Origin: Diabrotica undecimpunctata
Taxonomy: Eukaryota > Arthropoda > Insecta > Coleoptera > Chrysomelidae
Direction: 5' to 3'
Length of the DNA stretch: 64,000 nt
Assembly (NCBI RefSeq): GCF_040954645.1
Contig: NC_092808.1
Span: 80,625,889 to 80,689,888, forward strand
Positions within the stretch are counted from its first letter, which is position 1. Every line of letters starts with the position of its first letter. Below the pieces are notes generated by a model. That model was not told the DNA's origin. It did not search any database and was given only the letters and a program-made list of their open reading frames with translations. The translations under genes and the position numbers were made by a program. Below, piece after piece: positions 1 to 12,637 of this stretch.

Positions 1-1352
1 ATAATTAGCTAATTAATTTGTTTTAATAATTAATATTATTTAAATGATATGATTATGACTCTATCACAATTTTTAATTCTTTTATCTCAGGGTTCAATTC
101 GTGCTTCTATATCTATGCTATTACAAGTGAAAGGTAAGGTCCAGAGAATACCGGAACAATAAAAAACACATATGATCTAACACTATATATTGAAATAAAT
201 AATAATGAAATAATTCACACTCAAAAGTTTTCAATAAACAAATCTCATATAAGGATTCTCAAAATTTTGTTCTCCGTACGTGTACAATCAAAAATTAATG
301 GTACAAACAATATTAATTGAAATCTCAAAATCCCAAACTATTCTAACTCTCCTAATCCAAATATTTATATCCTTTCTAAATTACGTGTAAAAATTGTGTT
401 ATCAATAAAAGAAAAAAAAAACTGCAGAAAACAAAATTATCTCTCTCTGATGATGAGTGGTCCAAATCCTTGTTCCTTGTAGATTATATTATCTCCTCTC
501 AACCGCTCCCTATGTAATCAGCAATCTTACATCAGATTGTTGCAAGTATATCGTCCTTAATGATCTCCTTCAAAAGCACAAATCATTCAAATTATGATAG
601 CCTTTCTCCTCTCGATAAACTGAATCTCTCGTTGGCCCGAGTGAAAAATTGACTCTTGGAATATCTTCTCTTTACGATAAACTGAATCTCTCGTTGGCCT
701 GAACAGTGACTCTTGGAATATAAGTAGAGAAATATGACTTACAATATTTTGTTGTTTCAGCTTCTGTCAGATACACTAACTCCACAAAAACTCACTAACA
801 TTCAACACTACTGCTTGCTACATTTCGGGAACCGACAGAGAACAAACACTGTTCTTTCTTGAAAACTTGGAAACCAACTGCCTATCTTTTCTCTCTCCTC
901 AATCTAGCTAAACTTTCCTTATCCCACCTTTTTCAATCTCCGCCAATCAAAACTCGTCACAATTCCCCATTTTTTCATTTCGATAACAAACAAATTTTTA
1001 CCTATAATTATAAAATTTCCTAAAACTTATTTACAAATATTATTTTCTATAATTCTTAAAACTAACAAAAACCTCTTTCTAAAATATCTTCTATTGTCTT
1101 TAATTACTGCACTAATGTATTTGTAAAAACCCGTTTCAATTTGTCTTTCACTTAAACTTATGCGGGTCACTTAAGTATAACAAAGAAATGATTGATGTAA
1201 AGCTTACATTTTGTTTGGTACAGGTAATTCAAGGATTTAATAACTTTCCTTCTCCGAAATGTTTGTTGGATATTATCCTAAATTATTTTAATTTTTTGTT
1301 GAACTTTGAAATATTTTAAACAAACCAATATTTTCTTGATTTTACATATCAT

Positions 1353-1356
<4 letters not shown>
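1..1356. other. AT-rich sequence without a recognised gene
   Basis: No open frame with a recognisable family is visible on either strand. The stretch from about 400 to 1000 is less AT-rich than its surroundings and holds a local tandem duplication (605-720). It could be untranslated or LTR sequence of an old element, but I see no paired ends that prove it. Confidence 0.5.
605..720. repeat. Two-copy tandem repeat, unit about 58 bp
   Basis: A unit containing GATAAACTGAATCTCTCGTT and ending in GACTCTTGGAATA occurs at about 605-663 and again at about 664-720, with a few substitutions and small indels. Only two copies are present, so this is a local duplication and not a satellite. Confidence 0.8.

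Positions 1357-1436
<80 letters not shown>
1357..1436. repeat. (TA)n microsatellite
   Basis: Pure AT alternation of about 80 bp. It ends exactly where the piggyBac remnant on the minus strand is cut off. Confidence 0.95.
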
Positions 1437-1443
<7 letters not shown>

Positions 1444-1444
<1 letters not shown>

Positions 1445-2067
1445 CAGAAGTGCAATGTACATTTACACTCTACATGTTTTGACAGCTTCCATAAATTGTA
1501 ATTGTAATTGTAATCGCCATTAGTTTGCCAGATATCTTCTGTATTCAGGTGATGGGCTTTATATCTCCCAGCCAAATATAAAAGGCCTATAAGAGCGCGA
1601 ATTTCAGATGGGTTTGTAAGCTTTGCATCCCTCTCCGTAGAGAAATTGCTTGCTATACTTTCAATGTATTTATTAGTGGATTCTACAATTATGTAAATCA
1701 TGTCCTCATCAATGAAATAACTCCATATTTCATAAATGTCTTTCAAATTTTTCGTAAATCTATTAGGCACAGGTGATTCTTTTACTAAATTAGGCATGCT
1801 CATACGTACCTTTTCGTTTTTTCTTTGATGCTTTCTCCACACTGTACCATCCTTTCCCCCAAAAACGCTTTCTTCTTGTACATTATTCAGTAAAACTTCT
1901 CCTATTTCCTCTAAATCCTGTTCTTGTTAGCTTTCCGAATCTTCCGACCTCTCATCAATAACTTCCGGATTTACTTCATTCTCGTCATCGTCGTCGTCAT
2001 ATTCTATATCAAGCGGTTCTTCTTCCATGAGGGCTTGAAGTCTCCTTTGTTCCTTCTCATAGTCCAT
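1444..2067 (-). pseudogene. piggyBac-like transposase, N-terminal part
   Basis: piggyBac transposases cut and paste DNA at TTAA sites with a DDD catalytic core. Reading from the ATG at 2067, the protein starts with an acidic stretch (runs of D and E near residues 20-45), as piggyBac N-termini usually do. A TAA at about 1929 follows, then the frame continues into the start of the DDE_Tnp_1_7 region, with NKYIESIASN and EIRALIGLLYLAG followed by DIWQTNG. The catalytic domain is missing because the reading runs into the (TA)n array at 1436. One stop in about 200 codons makes it a fairly young relic. Family membership is clear from the motif order; the subfamily is not. Confidence 0.82.
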
Positions 2068-2539
2068 TCTAAAAATAAAGCCAAATAAGTTATATATAAA
2101 AGTTTGCTGTAGCTTAAAATTTAAAAAAAATAATATTTGATTCTCAATAATAGAACTAAGAAAATTATGAAATATCGTAATAGTAATTTGCTGCAAAATA
2201 ATTTAAAATTTGATGACTAATTACATAGTAAAAGAAAGAGAGGTATTTTCAAAAGGTTACTAAACAATAATACAAAAGTATAATAGTATATTATTTAAAA
2301 AAACTAGCGTTTATACATACCTTAAGGTGATAAGAAACACAATAAAACGATTTATAAAAACTTTTTAGCTGACTAGCCGCGCGCGGAAATTATGACCTTT
2401 GCGCTGTAACTCCTAATCAACAAACGTACCGCTACTCTGATTTAGTACTGAGGCTCCTTGTATCGAATGAGTAAGCTACTGAAGGCCGTGGTTGCCAAAT
2501 GTATTTTTTTTTTTCGAAATATTAGCAATTTTTAATACG

Positions 2540-2579
2540 TGCGGTCTTTTTGACCATCTAGCGACTAGTTAAGGGTTAA
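2540..2579. repeat. piggyBac 5' terminus with TTAA target site
   Basis: Read on the minus strand, the element begins right after a TTAA (2576-2579) with CCCTTAACTAGTCGC. That is the C-rich start and TTAA target expected for piggyBac ends. A subterminal hairpin GGTC-TTTTT-GACC lies at about 2543-2555. About 500 bp of untranslated sequence separates this end from the transposase ATG at 2067. Confidence 0.75.
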
Positions 2580-4229
2580 ATTAGTAGCATAGAGTTGGCA
2601 AAATGCTGCATTTGAAGGATAATTTTATTAATCAATAATTGAGCCTAGCGATCACGAGTTTCTTTATCTAAAAAGCAACATACCAGAATATATGGCGCGC
2701 GTTAACCACTTTGAGACAAATGTTATACCATTACAATATAAGAAAATTATCTTTAACAAAGACAGACAATTCGTTGGAAAATCTAGTTGACTAGATTGTT
2801 GACTATCCCTTTAGCCATCCTGAAAAACGTCTTTAATTTTTAATCGGGTGGTCAGGGGTATAAATAGGAGGGTAATGAGCTAGATCTATACAGAAAATGG
2901 TCCTTTAAATGACCTGTAATTTTTGTGTAACTGATGTGACATTCAGCTCATACGGTAAGTCACTTTATTTGAATGATTTAGATCGCCTTATGTGAAACTG
3001 CAAACCGGATTGCCAGAAATGATTTTCTTTTGAATACTTCAACTATTTTCCTAAACTATTTATAAATTTGTTACTCAGTTATTACAAGACAGTTTCATTT
3101 ATGAATACCTAGTTCGTTTGCAAGGTTAATTATACATTGAAATAAAGCACCGTCCAAAATATAAATAAAAGTATAAATAGATCGAACCGAGAGTTTAATT
3201 TATCCTAACAATAATTTAGTTTAACTTAAATTTTAAATTGATAAAAATATTTTGCTATATAAATATCTCCATGATGTTCCTTTTTTAATAATTTATAAAC
3301 AAATAAATTATATTTGTGGCACAGCACTCACAGCAGCATAACTCTGTAAATTTTATTATTCAAAAATATAATATTATTGTTTTAATCTCGTTTTCAATTA
3401 GATCAACTTACTTGAAATACCAGCGTGTTTCTTATATTACCCTGAGAATTCATAAATTCTGAGATGCTTTAAATTATTTATCCTGCTACAGAGAAAGTTA
3501 TAGCATACAATTTTAAAATAAACTAAAATAGCGTCTGAAATGTCTCAAGTTTTATGAAAATTTCTCTTAGCTACAATTTCTCTTCAGCAGCTTCCATTCC
3601 GGATGATTACCTTATAACAATAAAGTCACAATAATCGGAACTGATCTGCTTGGATATGATACTAGTTTGTTCAAGACAAATAGTTTACTTGTCGATGAAT
3701 AATCCTTTGACTACATCTCTCCATTATACGTTAACTTTGTAGAATATTCAAACTTCAAATGAATTTGGGCGTTTCCACTCATTACCTCTACGCTCAGAAA
3801 TGTATGCACCACTGAACCACTTATAATATACCACTGCAGTATGAGTATTTGGAAAGAAGGCGAGATTTGTAGCAAAGACTACCGGTTCAAAACATCGTTG
3901 TCGATTAGACAGACTCACATTTTCAAAAAAGAAATACGAGAGTCATTTAATAGGTTTTAACAACATTTTGTAATTTATTAGTATTTCATATAAGTATCTC
4001 TAAGTATAATATTCCAACTTTTGGTATATAATAATAATAACATAATTGGTAATATTTATATTATGTAGTGTCGAATAACGTTCTAGTATTAAAATTAGTT
4101 TTACATTTGAAAAAATTAAAAACAATATTGCATAAAAATTAAGCCAAGTATAAAAGAATACTAGAATAATGTATTTTTTAAAAGTTTTTTTTTAAATATT
4201 TTCACTAGTTCGTTGTACATGGTTTTTGA
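2580..4229. other. No recognised gene
   Basis: AT-rich sequence with no open frame longer than about 60 codons that resembles a known family. No terminal repeats or tandem arrays were seen by eye. Confidence 0.5.
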
Positions 4230-5300
4230 TATTGTTTACTTCGCTTTTAGGCCAACTTAATTGTTAGCTTCATTTACTTCGCTTATAAGTTCTTGTAGTT
4301 CTGCAAGATTGTTAGCGATCAGAACGATGTCTTCTGCAAATTTTAGATGACTTAGATATTCTTCATAGTTCTCGAAGCGTAGAAATATGATCCAGGGTAC
4401 AGAAGCCAGCTTGCTCTCTTGGCTATGCAGCATCGAATGCATTTGTTAATATGTTGTTGATGGTCCTTGTGAATATTTTGTATACGATTAGTAGTAGACT
4501 TTAGTTTTTAATGTCCTTTTTGCTACCTTTTTTATAAATGAGAACTATTTGCTATATTTTAATGGTCTGACATACATCTTGACTTAGACAGTTTCTAAAT
4601 ATACCTGCTGAGATTTTGCAGTGTTTTTGATAGCGTGTTTATGTAGTTTTCCTGTTAGTGCCATCTATTCTAGCTGGTTTAACGCTTTTTGTTTTTGTAA
4701 TTATTGTCGATTCTATTTCCTCCGGAAGGACTTCGAGAACATCCTCTTGGTTAGTAGTCGACTTTTCAAGTGTTGTAGGGTGTTGTATAGTTCGCTGTAG
4801 AATATAGTCACGAGTTTTATTATTTTATTTCGGTCTCTAATTTTGGTGTTTTCATTTGTTAGTGCCATGACCTATTTCGAATGATTACTGCTTTTTTTGT
4901 GTTATTTTACCTTTTCCTATTTTTGCATGCATTTTTAACAGTTCTTCATTGTATTTGCTTTTTTAGATTGTACATTATTCCTTAATATTTTTCTTCATTG
5001 TATTAAACAGTTCTGTGTATAATATTGTTTGTCTTAGCATTATTCTTTTGTCGTTTGTCTTATTAGATAGTTTTCAATGTTCATTTTGTTGTTAAGGGAT
5101 TCCGATTTCTATAGCATTATCAAAGATGATTTTCATTGTTTAAGAGCTGGCGATTTGATCATAAAAATCTTTTATTGATTGTCCTTTGGTAGTGATCTGA
5201 GTTTTCTTCTAGGTTGTTGATATTTCTAGTAGTTAGTGTTGTAGCTTAGCTCTCTTGCTCTAATTATAGCTTTCTTAATGCAAATCACAGACCGGTCGTA
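4230..5300 (-). pseudogene. RTE-clade LINE remnant (linker and reverse transcriptase)
   Basis: The minus strand holds broken reverse-transcriptase blocks in RTE order: a linker with DVLEVLPEEIESTI near 4.73 kb, then IVLIYKKGSKKDIKN near 4.53 kb, PREQAGF near 4.41 kb, and HLKFAEDIVLIANNLAELQE at about 4.27-4.34 kb. The last is the catalytic Y-A-D-D region, here read F-A-E-D. The sequence between PREQAGF and the F-A-E-D block is deleted, and stops and frame changes are frequent. The clade call rests on the spacing and on the wording around the catalytic box. Confidence 0.78.
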
Positions 5301-5439
5301 GACAAATATTTGGTTTACGACGCAACTATACTTTCTGAATCCACATTGATATTCTCCTACTATTTAATCCCTATTTTAATACAATCTGTTTTTTGTGGTA
5401 ATCGATAATAATTTTGCCGATCATGGAGTCTGGCATTTT

Positions 5440-7170
5440 TGCTCATACCCCATACATACCTCATGCATAATTCTTAGGTTTAGTGATTTGGAGTATATCC
5501 CGCATCCTGAGTCTTTCTTCTAATTTGGAACCATCGGCATTTGCTACAATGGACTCCCTATACTGTCTTGTTTCGATTTTATAGTGTTTGTCGAGAATAA
5601 ACGTGATTGATTCAATTGATTAAGTCGCAGTCTGCTTGTAGCATGGGTACTGCATCCAGCTCTTACTGCAGAAACCAGTTCTTAATTATTTAATTCCTAC
5701 ATCAAGGTTTCCACCTGCTAAGCGCAGTCGCATCATTGTCACCAGTAACATATCTTTGACATATATGTCTAGAGAGGTGATTTCAATGAGCAACTGCATT
5801 GCAGCAAATAGTGTTGTTTTTATGGCACCTATTATATTTAGGCAATCCATTCACTAAATATGGTTTAGTTTGTTGATCACCGTTGCCTGTAGCACTTTTA
5901 ATACCCAAGTAATAGCTCCGTAAGTCAGCATTGATCTAAAGACATTATCCAGGCGATCCTCATGGGCAAAATATCTTAGGTGTGTCCGAGTGTTCATCGA
6001 CACTGCTAATAGTCAAAAAATGTTCTTTTCGCTTTACCATCTAAGTAAGAGTTTCATGTTAACTTTCTGTCAAGGGTAATACCAAGATATTTTACCTCGT
6101 CAGAAAAATTTGGACTAAAGTTTAGAATCCTTTGTTGTATTAATCCTGTTATTTCTCTGTTTCTCGTGATGGCGACCATCTCTGTCGTCTTGGGATTTAC
6201 AGATAGTAAGTGTTCCTTGCACCATGTTTCTATTAGTCGAAGAGCAACTTTTAATCGCTTTCAAGGACAGCAACGCTTTGAAGGACAGCAAATTCGTCAA
6301 AAGCTATAGTGTAGAACATGTTGCTGCTGAGTTGGTCAACCAGGGTGTCTAGAATTATCTTCCAGAGAGGTGGTGATAGCACACCTCCCCGTGGACACAC
6401 ACTCGTAATCATGCCGCTAACAGAAATGTCTTCTTCATTAATGCTTATTGCTCTATTAGAGAGCACACTCAATATTCATTCACTAAAGGGGAAAATTCCT
6501 GACATTGAGCTGTTGAGTGACGGTTCTGAATGTGGTTTTGTTAAGCTCTCCCTCAATTTGTATAAATATACCTAGGTTGAATTCTTTATTATCCAGCGAT
6601 CTTTCAATTATTTTCACTAATTGATACAGTGCAGAATCGGTAGATCTTCCCAACGCATATGGATGCTGATTTGGGTAAAGTAATTTATAAACCAAAACTC
6701 CATCCCTTATGTACCTCTCGCATAGCCTTTTTATCGTTTTCAATAGAAGCGATATTAAGCTAATTGGTCAAAAAGCCTTTAGTAGAGTGCAGTTTATCCT
6801 ACCTGGGTTTGGTATAAGGACCACACGTACTACTCTACACTTCTTAAAAATATATCTCAAAACCAAGAAGGGCCCAAACATTCCCACAAGGTGCAGCTGT
6901 AGTAAATTCAGTTCTGACTGTAGTAAAACTGGATATACGCCGTCAGGTCCTAGTGACTTGGAAGGAGAGAATGACGATATGGCCCATCTTACCTTTTCCT
7001 CACTCATCATTGTTTTGGCAAGATGCCAGTCATTCAGTGGGGTATGATTGTTTCTTTCATCCAGTTCGGCTCTAAAAGCAGAGAAATGTGTTTTCATCAG
7101 GATCTCAGCAATTTCGCTCAGGTTGAAAGTTTTGCTTCTAGCAAAGATAGAAATGTAAAAGCTGTTTCAG
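5440..7170 (-). pseudogene. R1-clade LINE remnant (reverse transcriptase to C-terminal region)
   Basis: Minus-strand frames give R1-type pol blocks in order. AEILMKTHF and SPSKSLGPDGVYP lie at about 6.93-7.10 kb, and VVLIPNPGRIN at about 6.80 kb. QHPYALGRSTDSALYQLV at 6.61-6.66 kb and LGIFIQIEGELNKTTF (usually a D-I-E-G-A-F-D box) at 6.53-6.58 kb follow. CPRGGVLSPPLW is at 6.36-6.40 kb and HLLSVNPKTTE with KYLGITLDRKLT at 6.05-6.22 kb. A weak GAI-TT block and an ADGSK block follow near 5.55-5.85 kb. The catalytic YADD equivalent is degraded to AFDE. Several frameshifts and stops make it inactive. R1 elements of insects often sit in 28S rDNA, but I see no rDNA here, so this is a clade call only. 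Confidence 0.8.
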
Positions 7171-7205
7171 TCTGAGTAATTTATCGTTTTAAAATTAACA
7201 CTTGC

Positions 7206-8545
7206 AATATATATGAACAGCATATGGACAAAGCCATACTACTAGAACTACAAAAAGTGATCAAACAAATTTCCTTTTCTAAATTAATTCTAGATGACAC
7301 AAATTATTATAGTGCATCCTGGGGCTCTAAAATAACTAACAAACATTTAAAAACCCTATAAGAAATAACTAACAACCTCAAACTAGTGTTAATAAATACA
7401 GAGATGCCTACCCGTTTGAAGGCTACAACGGCATGTTTTCATCTATAAATGTATCCCTCAGCGATTTAACTTTATCACCACTTCTTTACTGGAGCACAGT
7501 TTCATAATTATAAGGCAGCGATCATCTACCAATTGTAGTTACTCATATTAGAGTTGAAAACATTAATACAATACTATACGACACCTGGAAATTATTGTCA
7601 GTAAACTGGGAAAAAATATTAATTTAATAACTATACGTATAAAATATTTCCAAAATTTAGCGAGAGAAACTACTAGATAAACTAAAACCAAAGGTGGAAT
7701 ACTAAAGTCCAAAACTAACTTAGCCAGATTTAATTACACCACCAAGGTAATACCATTTTACGAACGAATAAAACGGCTATCGTATTACGTTAATCAAAAC
7801 AACTTAACAAATGTACTTAAAGATTCTACTAATTCTACACAAATTTCTCTTTACGGACTCCTACAAAAGTTGTAACGAAATAGCCGCTACTACAGTATAT
7901 GAAAACGAAATTTTGTCTTTAGATTTACTAACGGCTGTTGTATCTACACTGCAGAACTTCAAGCAATACTTGATGCATCACATCAGTATTTTACAAAGCA
8001 TCAATCAGGTTTATCGTACCACATGACATTATCATCATTTTGTATTAAATGAATATATCACTAGCTAAAGACGCGTTGTATCAACTCCAATTTCTTGGGA
8101 AAACTATCTTATTTATATAGGTCCCGTCTCATGTAGGAAAAACGTAATTAGTAAACTTACAAGACAGCCTTTGAACCGATTAACAACGCATATAACGATG
8201 CCATTACGTCAGATATACCAAGCTTAGATACAAAACCTTTACTTAAAACTTTCGTAAACAAAAGCTGGCAAAAATTTGGGACCAAACAAATACTAATTTT
8301 AAAATCGTTAAACCACAAGTATCCTAAAATAAAAACAAAAAAAAACACAAAGAAGAGACCAGGTAATTTTCAGCAGACTTCGGCTTGGACACACGGACTT
8401 AGGCAGGGCTGCGTAATCTCCAAAGATCCACAACTAACTTGTCGTAGTTGCCAAACATAGGTATCTCACAGTAAATCATGTCCAGTGTATTCGACACCGA
8501 GGGCGATATCTACAGCCTTAAAGGAGAAATGGGTATTAAATTTAA
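7206..8545 (+). pseudogene. I-like LINE with reverse transcriptase deleted (endonuclease tail joined to RNase H)
   Basis: The plus strand carries the end of an AP-type endonuclease. A PTR block lies near 7.40 kb and GSDHLPIVV, with the catalytic S-D-H, at about 7.52-7.55 kb, followed by the post-endonuclease linker. At about 7.83 kb the reading switches directly to an RNase H start (FTDSYKS at about 7.85 kb, TAELQAILDAS at about 7.95 kb). It then continues to the C-terminal RLRLGHT block with zinc-knuckle remnants (8.38-8.48 kb). The reverse transcriptase of over 1 kb expected between them is absent. Many stops are present. Full-length relatives are seen at 46.8-49.7 kb and 61.9-64 kb. Confidence 0.75.
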
Positions 8546-9430
8546 TGAAGTTCTGTCTTTTTATATAACTGTAAACTATATTACAAGTTATGATTTTATT
8601 TTTTAAACCGCCTATCTAACTTGCCACGCTATATCTTTCCTTTTTTTGCTATTCTTTTCTTTTCTGTATTTGTATAATAATCCTATTGCTAATAACTCTA
8701 GAGATTCTGATTATTTTTTGAAAGCAGAATTTTCGATATTTTCTTCTATGATTACGATTACCGTTAATGGTAAAATTATGTATCCTATTTGTGGTAACTA
8801 TTATAGGTTGATCATTTTTAGTGATGCTTAGTTGGATACTGACATTAAAGGGCTACTTACAATGATCAAACTAATAGTTATAATATTGGTTTCTTTTTCC
8901 CTTTTCTACAGCCACGCTCTATTTAGGATCTGTATCGTGTATATACACATTTTAGACTTTTATTATTTTAATATAATTCCTTTGTAGCATGCAAATCTAG
9001 ATACAATCACAATTAGCATTTGCCAAGCCAGTTAATTTACTAAAATTATTCCTGTAGGTGTTACTTCCGTAAAGCAGATTGCCGGTGTTATCTAACGTTT
9101 GTTACTTTCATGCAAATGCACCCGCACAACGTATGTAGCAATCATGTTTACTAATACTGCTGCTTTATAAACTTGAAGGTACTTAATTAAAATAAGTAGA
9201 GATTTTACGATTTAAATTAATTTAAAAAATTAAGTGAAATTTGTATGAATTTCATTAAACTTTCTACGGATATTAGATAATATATCGATTTTTCAAAATA
9301 TGCTACAATGTAAAATGGTTGAATTTGTGATGTACATATGTATACCTTTCTTTGTTATGGAAATGAGAAAAACAAAAATTTATTTGCAATCTGTCACATA
9401 CGATTAATTGTTACGACTGGTTGTATATTG
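8546..9430. other. No recognised gene
   Basis: AT-rich intervening sequence. A short open frame at 8646-8831 has no recognisable motif and is probably chance. Confidence 0.5.
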
Positions 9431-9435
9431 CTTAA

Positions 9436-10290
9436 AAATTGGTTCTAACATTGATTACTTAAACAGTAAAGCACAATCTCGGTTAATCCCGCAAACATCA
9501 GAAGACGCTTATAAAAAAAAATACGACAAGTTCATTCAATAGATGGAAGAGTATTAGGTAACATATACAGATGAACAAGTTGTACATTCTTACCTTCAGA
9601 AAATGTGAGAACAGTACAAGCCGTCGACTATGTGGGCTATCCATTCGAAATTGTAAAGTATGTTAAGGATAAACAAAGGGGTCCATTTAAAATCAATTGT
9701 GAAAGTGCATTCATTCATAAAGACAATTAGCAAGAATGGGTGGCCAAGAAGGCGTATGTATTCAAGGAAGACGGTTTGGATCTTTTTAACAGATGCTCCT
9801 GACATTACGTATTTATTTTTGAAAGTGGTAGCCATTTGAAGAAACAAGCGAATTGCTTATTACTATCCGACCATCTAAGACTGTGACGCTTGACGTTTTA
9901 CAGTTAGATAGCTATGCTTTTAATTATTATGTGCGTTTGGTAAAAAAGTATTTAATATTGCCCCCAAAAATGTAAGTACAGATTGAGTTTTCTTACGGTA
10001 TGACAAAGGGAAGTAGACTAATCAAGTAGTTAGTATTAATACATTTGGATCATGTTCCTCGCAAATTACATCTTATTTAAAATTGGACGATCATGAAAAA
10101 TACACGAAACATGCGTTTCGACGTACGTACGCTACAATTATGGCGAACAGTGAAATGACAATAAATCAAATCCAACGACAAGGAGGACGAAAATCGGCAG
10201 CTGTGGCGACTGGTTACGTTGAAGAGATTATTACCAATAAGAAGAATGTTTCAAACATTATTGGGAGTGTCAGTTGCCACTAATAAAAGT
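9436..10290 (+). pseudogene. Crypton-type tyrosine recombinase remnant
   Basis: Cryptons are DNA transposons moved by a tyrosine recombinase. The plus strand reads LIPQTSEDAYKKKYDKFIQ (9485-9541) as the N-terminal SAM-like DNA-binding part. KPSTMWAIHSKL and a short-arm helix region follow, then FLTDAPDITYLFLKVV (9783-9830). The C-terminal catalytic blocks are HAFRRTYATIMANSEMT (H-x-x-R box) and QGGRKSAAVATGYVEEI with the candidate nucleophile Tyr, in an open stretch of 66 codons from 10083. The first catalytic Arg region near 9840 is degraded, and at least five stops or shifts break the frame. The usual W after GG is R here. No terminal sequences were identified. Confidence 0.75.
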
Positions 10291-10990
10291 ATAACCCCAT
10301 TGGCTTCCGAGAATGTCGGTAGTATTATTTCTGAACAGCATTTCCTCTGATTTAAAAAAAGGAATTATAAATATTTCAACCAATACCAACTGCACTTTTC
10401 ATATTCATTTAAAACAATAAGATTTTTAAATATTTGAATAGATCTTTTAAAACATTTGTTGACTTTACAAGGTATGTACTCCTGTTAGGTCAGTTTAATA
10501 TTTAAAACTGATGATGGAGCGATGGTAACTTTAAAATCCGCGGGTTTTTCAAAGTTGAATTTATGTAGTCAGGCTGATACGGCGTACTTTAGTAATTACT
10601 AATAATAAAAACACTAAAAAATAATATATTTATTCAACACTCAATCAAAAATATAAACGGACATATTATCGTCAATAAACTACTATCTAAATAAATTTCG
10701 GACACACGATTATTTAAAAAAATGAGGTAATTCTTCAATTAAACATGGATTATTACATAAAGTTTGAAAAATAAAAAGGATAAAGACCACAATTTGTTCA
10801 CCTAAATATTTTGGGTCATACTTAATATTATAATAAAAAAATAATATTCTCATCTCCATAAAAATTAATTAATCAATATAATTAATAAACAATCAATAGT
10901 CTCACTAAACTGTTACTGTAGTTTTTACTAATCAAACTGCATGATAATTAAGGCACATATCTCTTAAGAAAGTTACAATATTTAGAAAAG
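10291..10990. other. No recognised gene
   Basis: Very AT-rich sequence between the Crypton and an RTE 3' end. I see no coding or repeat structure beyond short A/T runs. Confidence 0.5.
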
Positions 10991-10994
10991 CTAA

Positions 10995-11185
10995 GATTAA
11001 TAATACAAGGAAAGACAAGTACAGGAAGGAGTATATAAGGAAGCAGAGTGTTAGTCTTAAAATATTTAAGGGACTGGTAGATGCGGTTTAACAGAACTAT
11101 TCAAAGCAGCGCTAGATAGAGTAAAGATAGTGATGATGATATCCAACCTCCGATTGGGAGACGGTATTTAAAGAAGAAGAAGTTG
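10995..11185 (+). pseudogene. RTE-type LINE 3' end
   Basis: The plus strand encodes the extreme C-terminus of an RTE-family ORF: IIQGKTSTGR followed by ELFKAALDRVKIVMMISNLR and a stop. It ends in a short GAA-rich tail (about 11169-11182). The same C-terminal wording closes the minus-strand fragment at 34.88-35.47 kb, so both belong to one family. The 5' part is absent, as is usual for truncated LINE insertions. Confidence 0.75.
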
Positions 11186-11218
11186 TCTTGATAACCTCAA
11201 GCAAATGTTTACGGTATA

Positions 11219-11275
11219 AGTGTCTCTAATTGACCGTAAAAACAAAAAATATATAAAAAAATATTTATTTACACT
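11219..11275 (+). repeat. Short exact copy of part of the Ginger-type element
   Basis: About 54 bp starting GTCTCTAATTGACCGTAAAA is identical to 15920-15973 within the Ginger-type coding region. The flanks on both sides differ. This is a small relic of the same family or a recent small duplication. Confidence 0.8.
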
Positions 11276-12484
11276 TACACACTTACACAATCTTCACAAG
11301 TTCAGGTCAATGATTCAACATAGATCAGAGAACTAAGAATTTTTCCGTGACATTGGTTGATACAGGTATCTAACATCTGTTTTTAAAAAAATTGATGGTA
11401 ACAATATTTAATAAAGGAAATATGCAAAAGATTAAACTATTTCTACTTATAAATAATACATAAATAATTTAAGATCGATATTTGATTTTAAATACTAAAG
11501 GTGCAGACCAGTAAATTAAATGAAAAAATGATACAATTTTACCAAAAAAGCATAGAAAATTCTTTAAAAGGAGGGATTGAAAACTTATGTGTGTTTGTTT
11601 GATGCGTAATTATTGCAAAATTAACTTTAAAAATTTATAATAACTTTTCTAAAGATGCACAAAAAACTTTGATTTTGCTTAAGAATCAAAACAATCCCAC
11701 ATATATTCAGCTAAAAAAATTTCCAGAAATTTTACTTAGTTATAGTTATCGCAAAATTGAAATTTTTTATCCCAAAGAGGTTTTATTTACAACGTTATTG
11801 TGCGTAAACTATTGGGTCTATATGAATACTGAAAGCACCAGATTAAAGAAAAAAACGTACTCTACCAAATTAAATTATTGAACGATTAAAAATTTTATGT
11901 TAAATATTGTAAAATAGGTTGACAAAAATACCGTGATTTTAAGTTTAAAAACAATTAAAATAACTCAGACGCGATAACATGTAGGGAATTAATTTGTTTG
12001 TATTAGTTATGTTGGCATTTCTGTACGAATTTAATAAAAAAAAAACATAATATCCTACGACCCTTAAAACTCGAGGTAGTACTTTTTTTCAAAAATTTAC
12101 CGGAGCTTTGTTTATAAACAATAAGCAATTTAAAAGGAATCGTTTTAAAGATTAACAGTTATGGTTTGAACAAAAAAAGAAAAAAAAAATTAAAACGATT
12201 CGTTTAAAAATGAGCGATCCATGAAGTGCCAAACATAAAGGGTTTAAACATTGGTAATCCCATTTTTAAAATCGATTTACCATTTTAAAAAGTAAATTCA
12301 TAAATTCAAATTTCTAAAAGTCACAATATGTTCGGTTTTAATCAACGAAAATTGATTTTTTTTTAATTTGGGGTACCTTGTGGCATAGATATAAATATAA
12401 TTATATATTTTGCAAAGATTTACTTTTCTCTTATTGATATTAGTAGAATACGTTACAAAAGAATAAGCAACCTAAATATTTATG

Positions 12485-12485
<1 letters not shown>
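11276..12485. other. No recognised gene
   Basis: AT-rich sequence with several homopolymer runs. An open frame at 11669-11881 has low-complexity composition and no family resemblance. Confidence 0.5.

Positions 12486-12550
<65 letters not shown>
12486..12550. repeat. (TA)n microsatellite
   Basis: Uninterrupted TA array abutting the left end of the Penelope-like element. Confidence 0.95.
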
Positions 12551-12553
<3 letters not shown>

Positions 12554-12637
12554 AATTATATTCAATAGTTGAATAGCAGAGGTTTGACCGGTCAATAATT
12601 GACAAATGAAAGTCGTCAACTACTTCATTGATTTATT

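Noticed and set aside
88..110. GGTTCAATTCG as a tRNA T-arm
   Set aside because: Flanking bases do not pair into a T-stem and no acceptor, D or anticodon arms are present.
9596..9847. Minus-strand frame of 83 codons with a DDE-like NECTF block
   Set aside because: The plus strand of the same stretch fits a Crypton recombinase with collinear blocks on both sides, so the minus frame is its shadow.
10507..10545. CTGATGA at 10510 as a further hammerhead
   Set aside because: No GAA plus palindrome follows within reach and no stem II forms.
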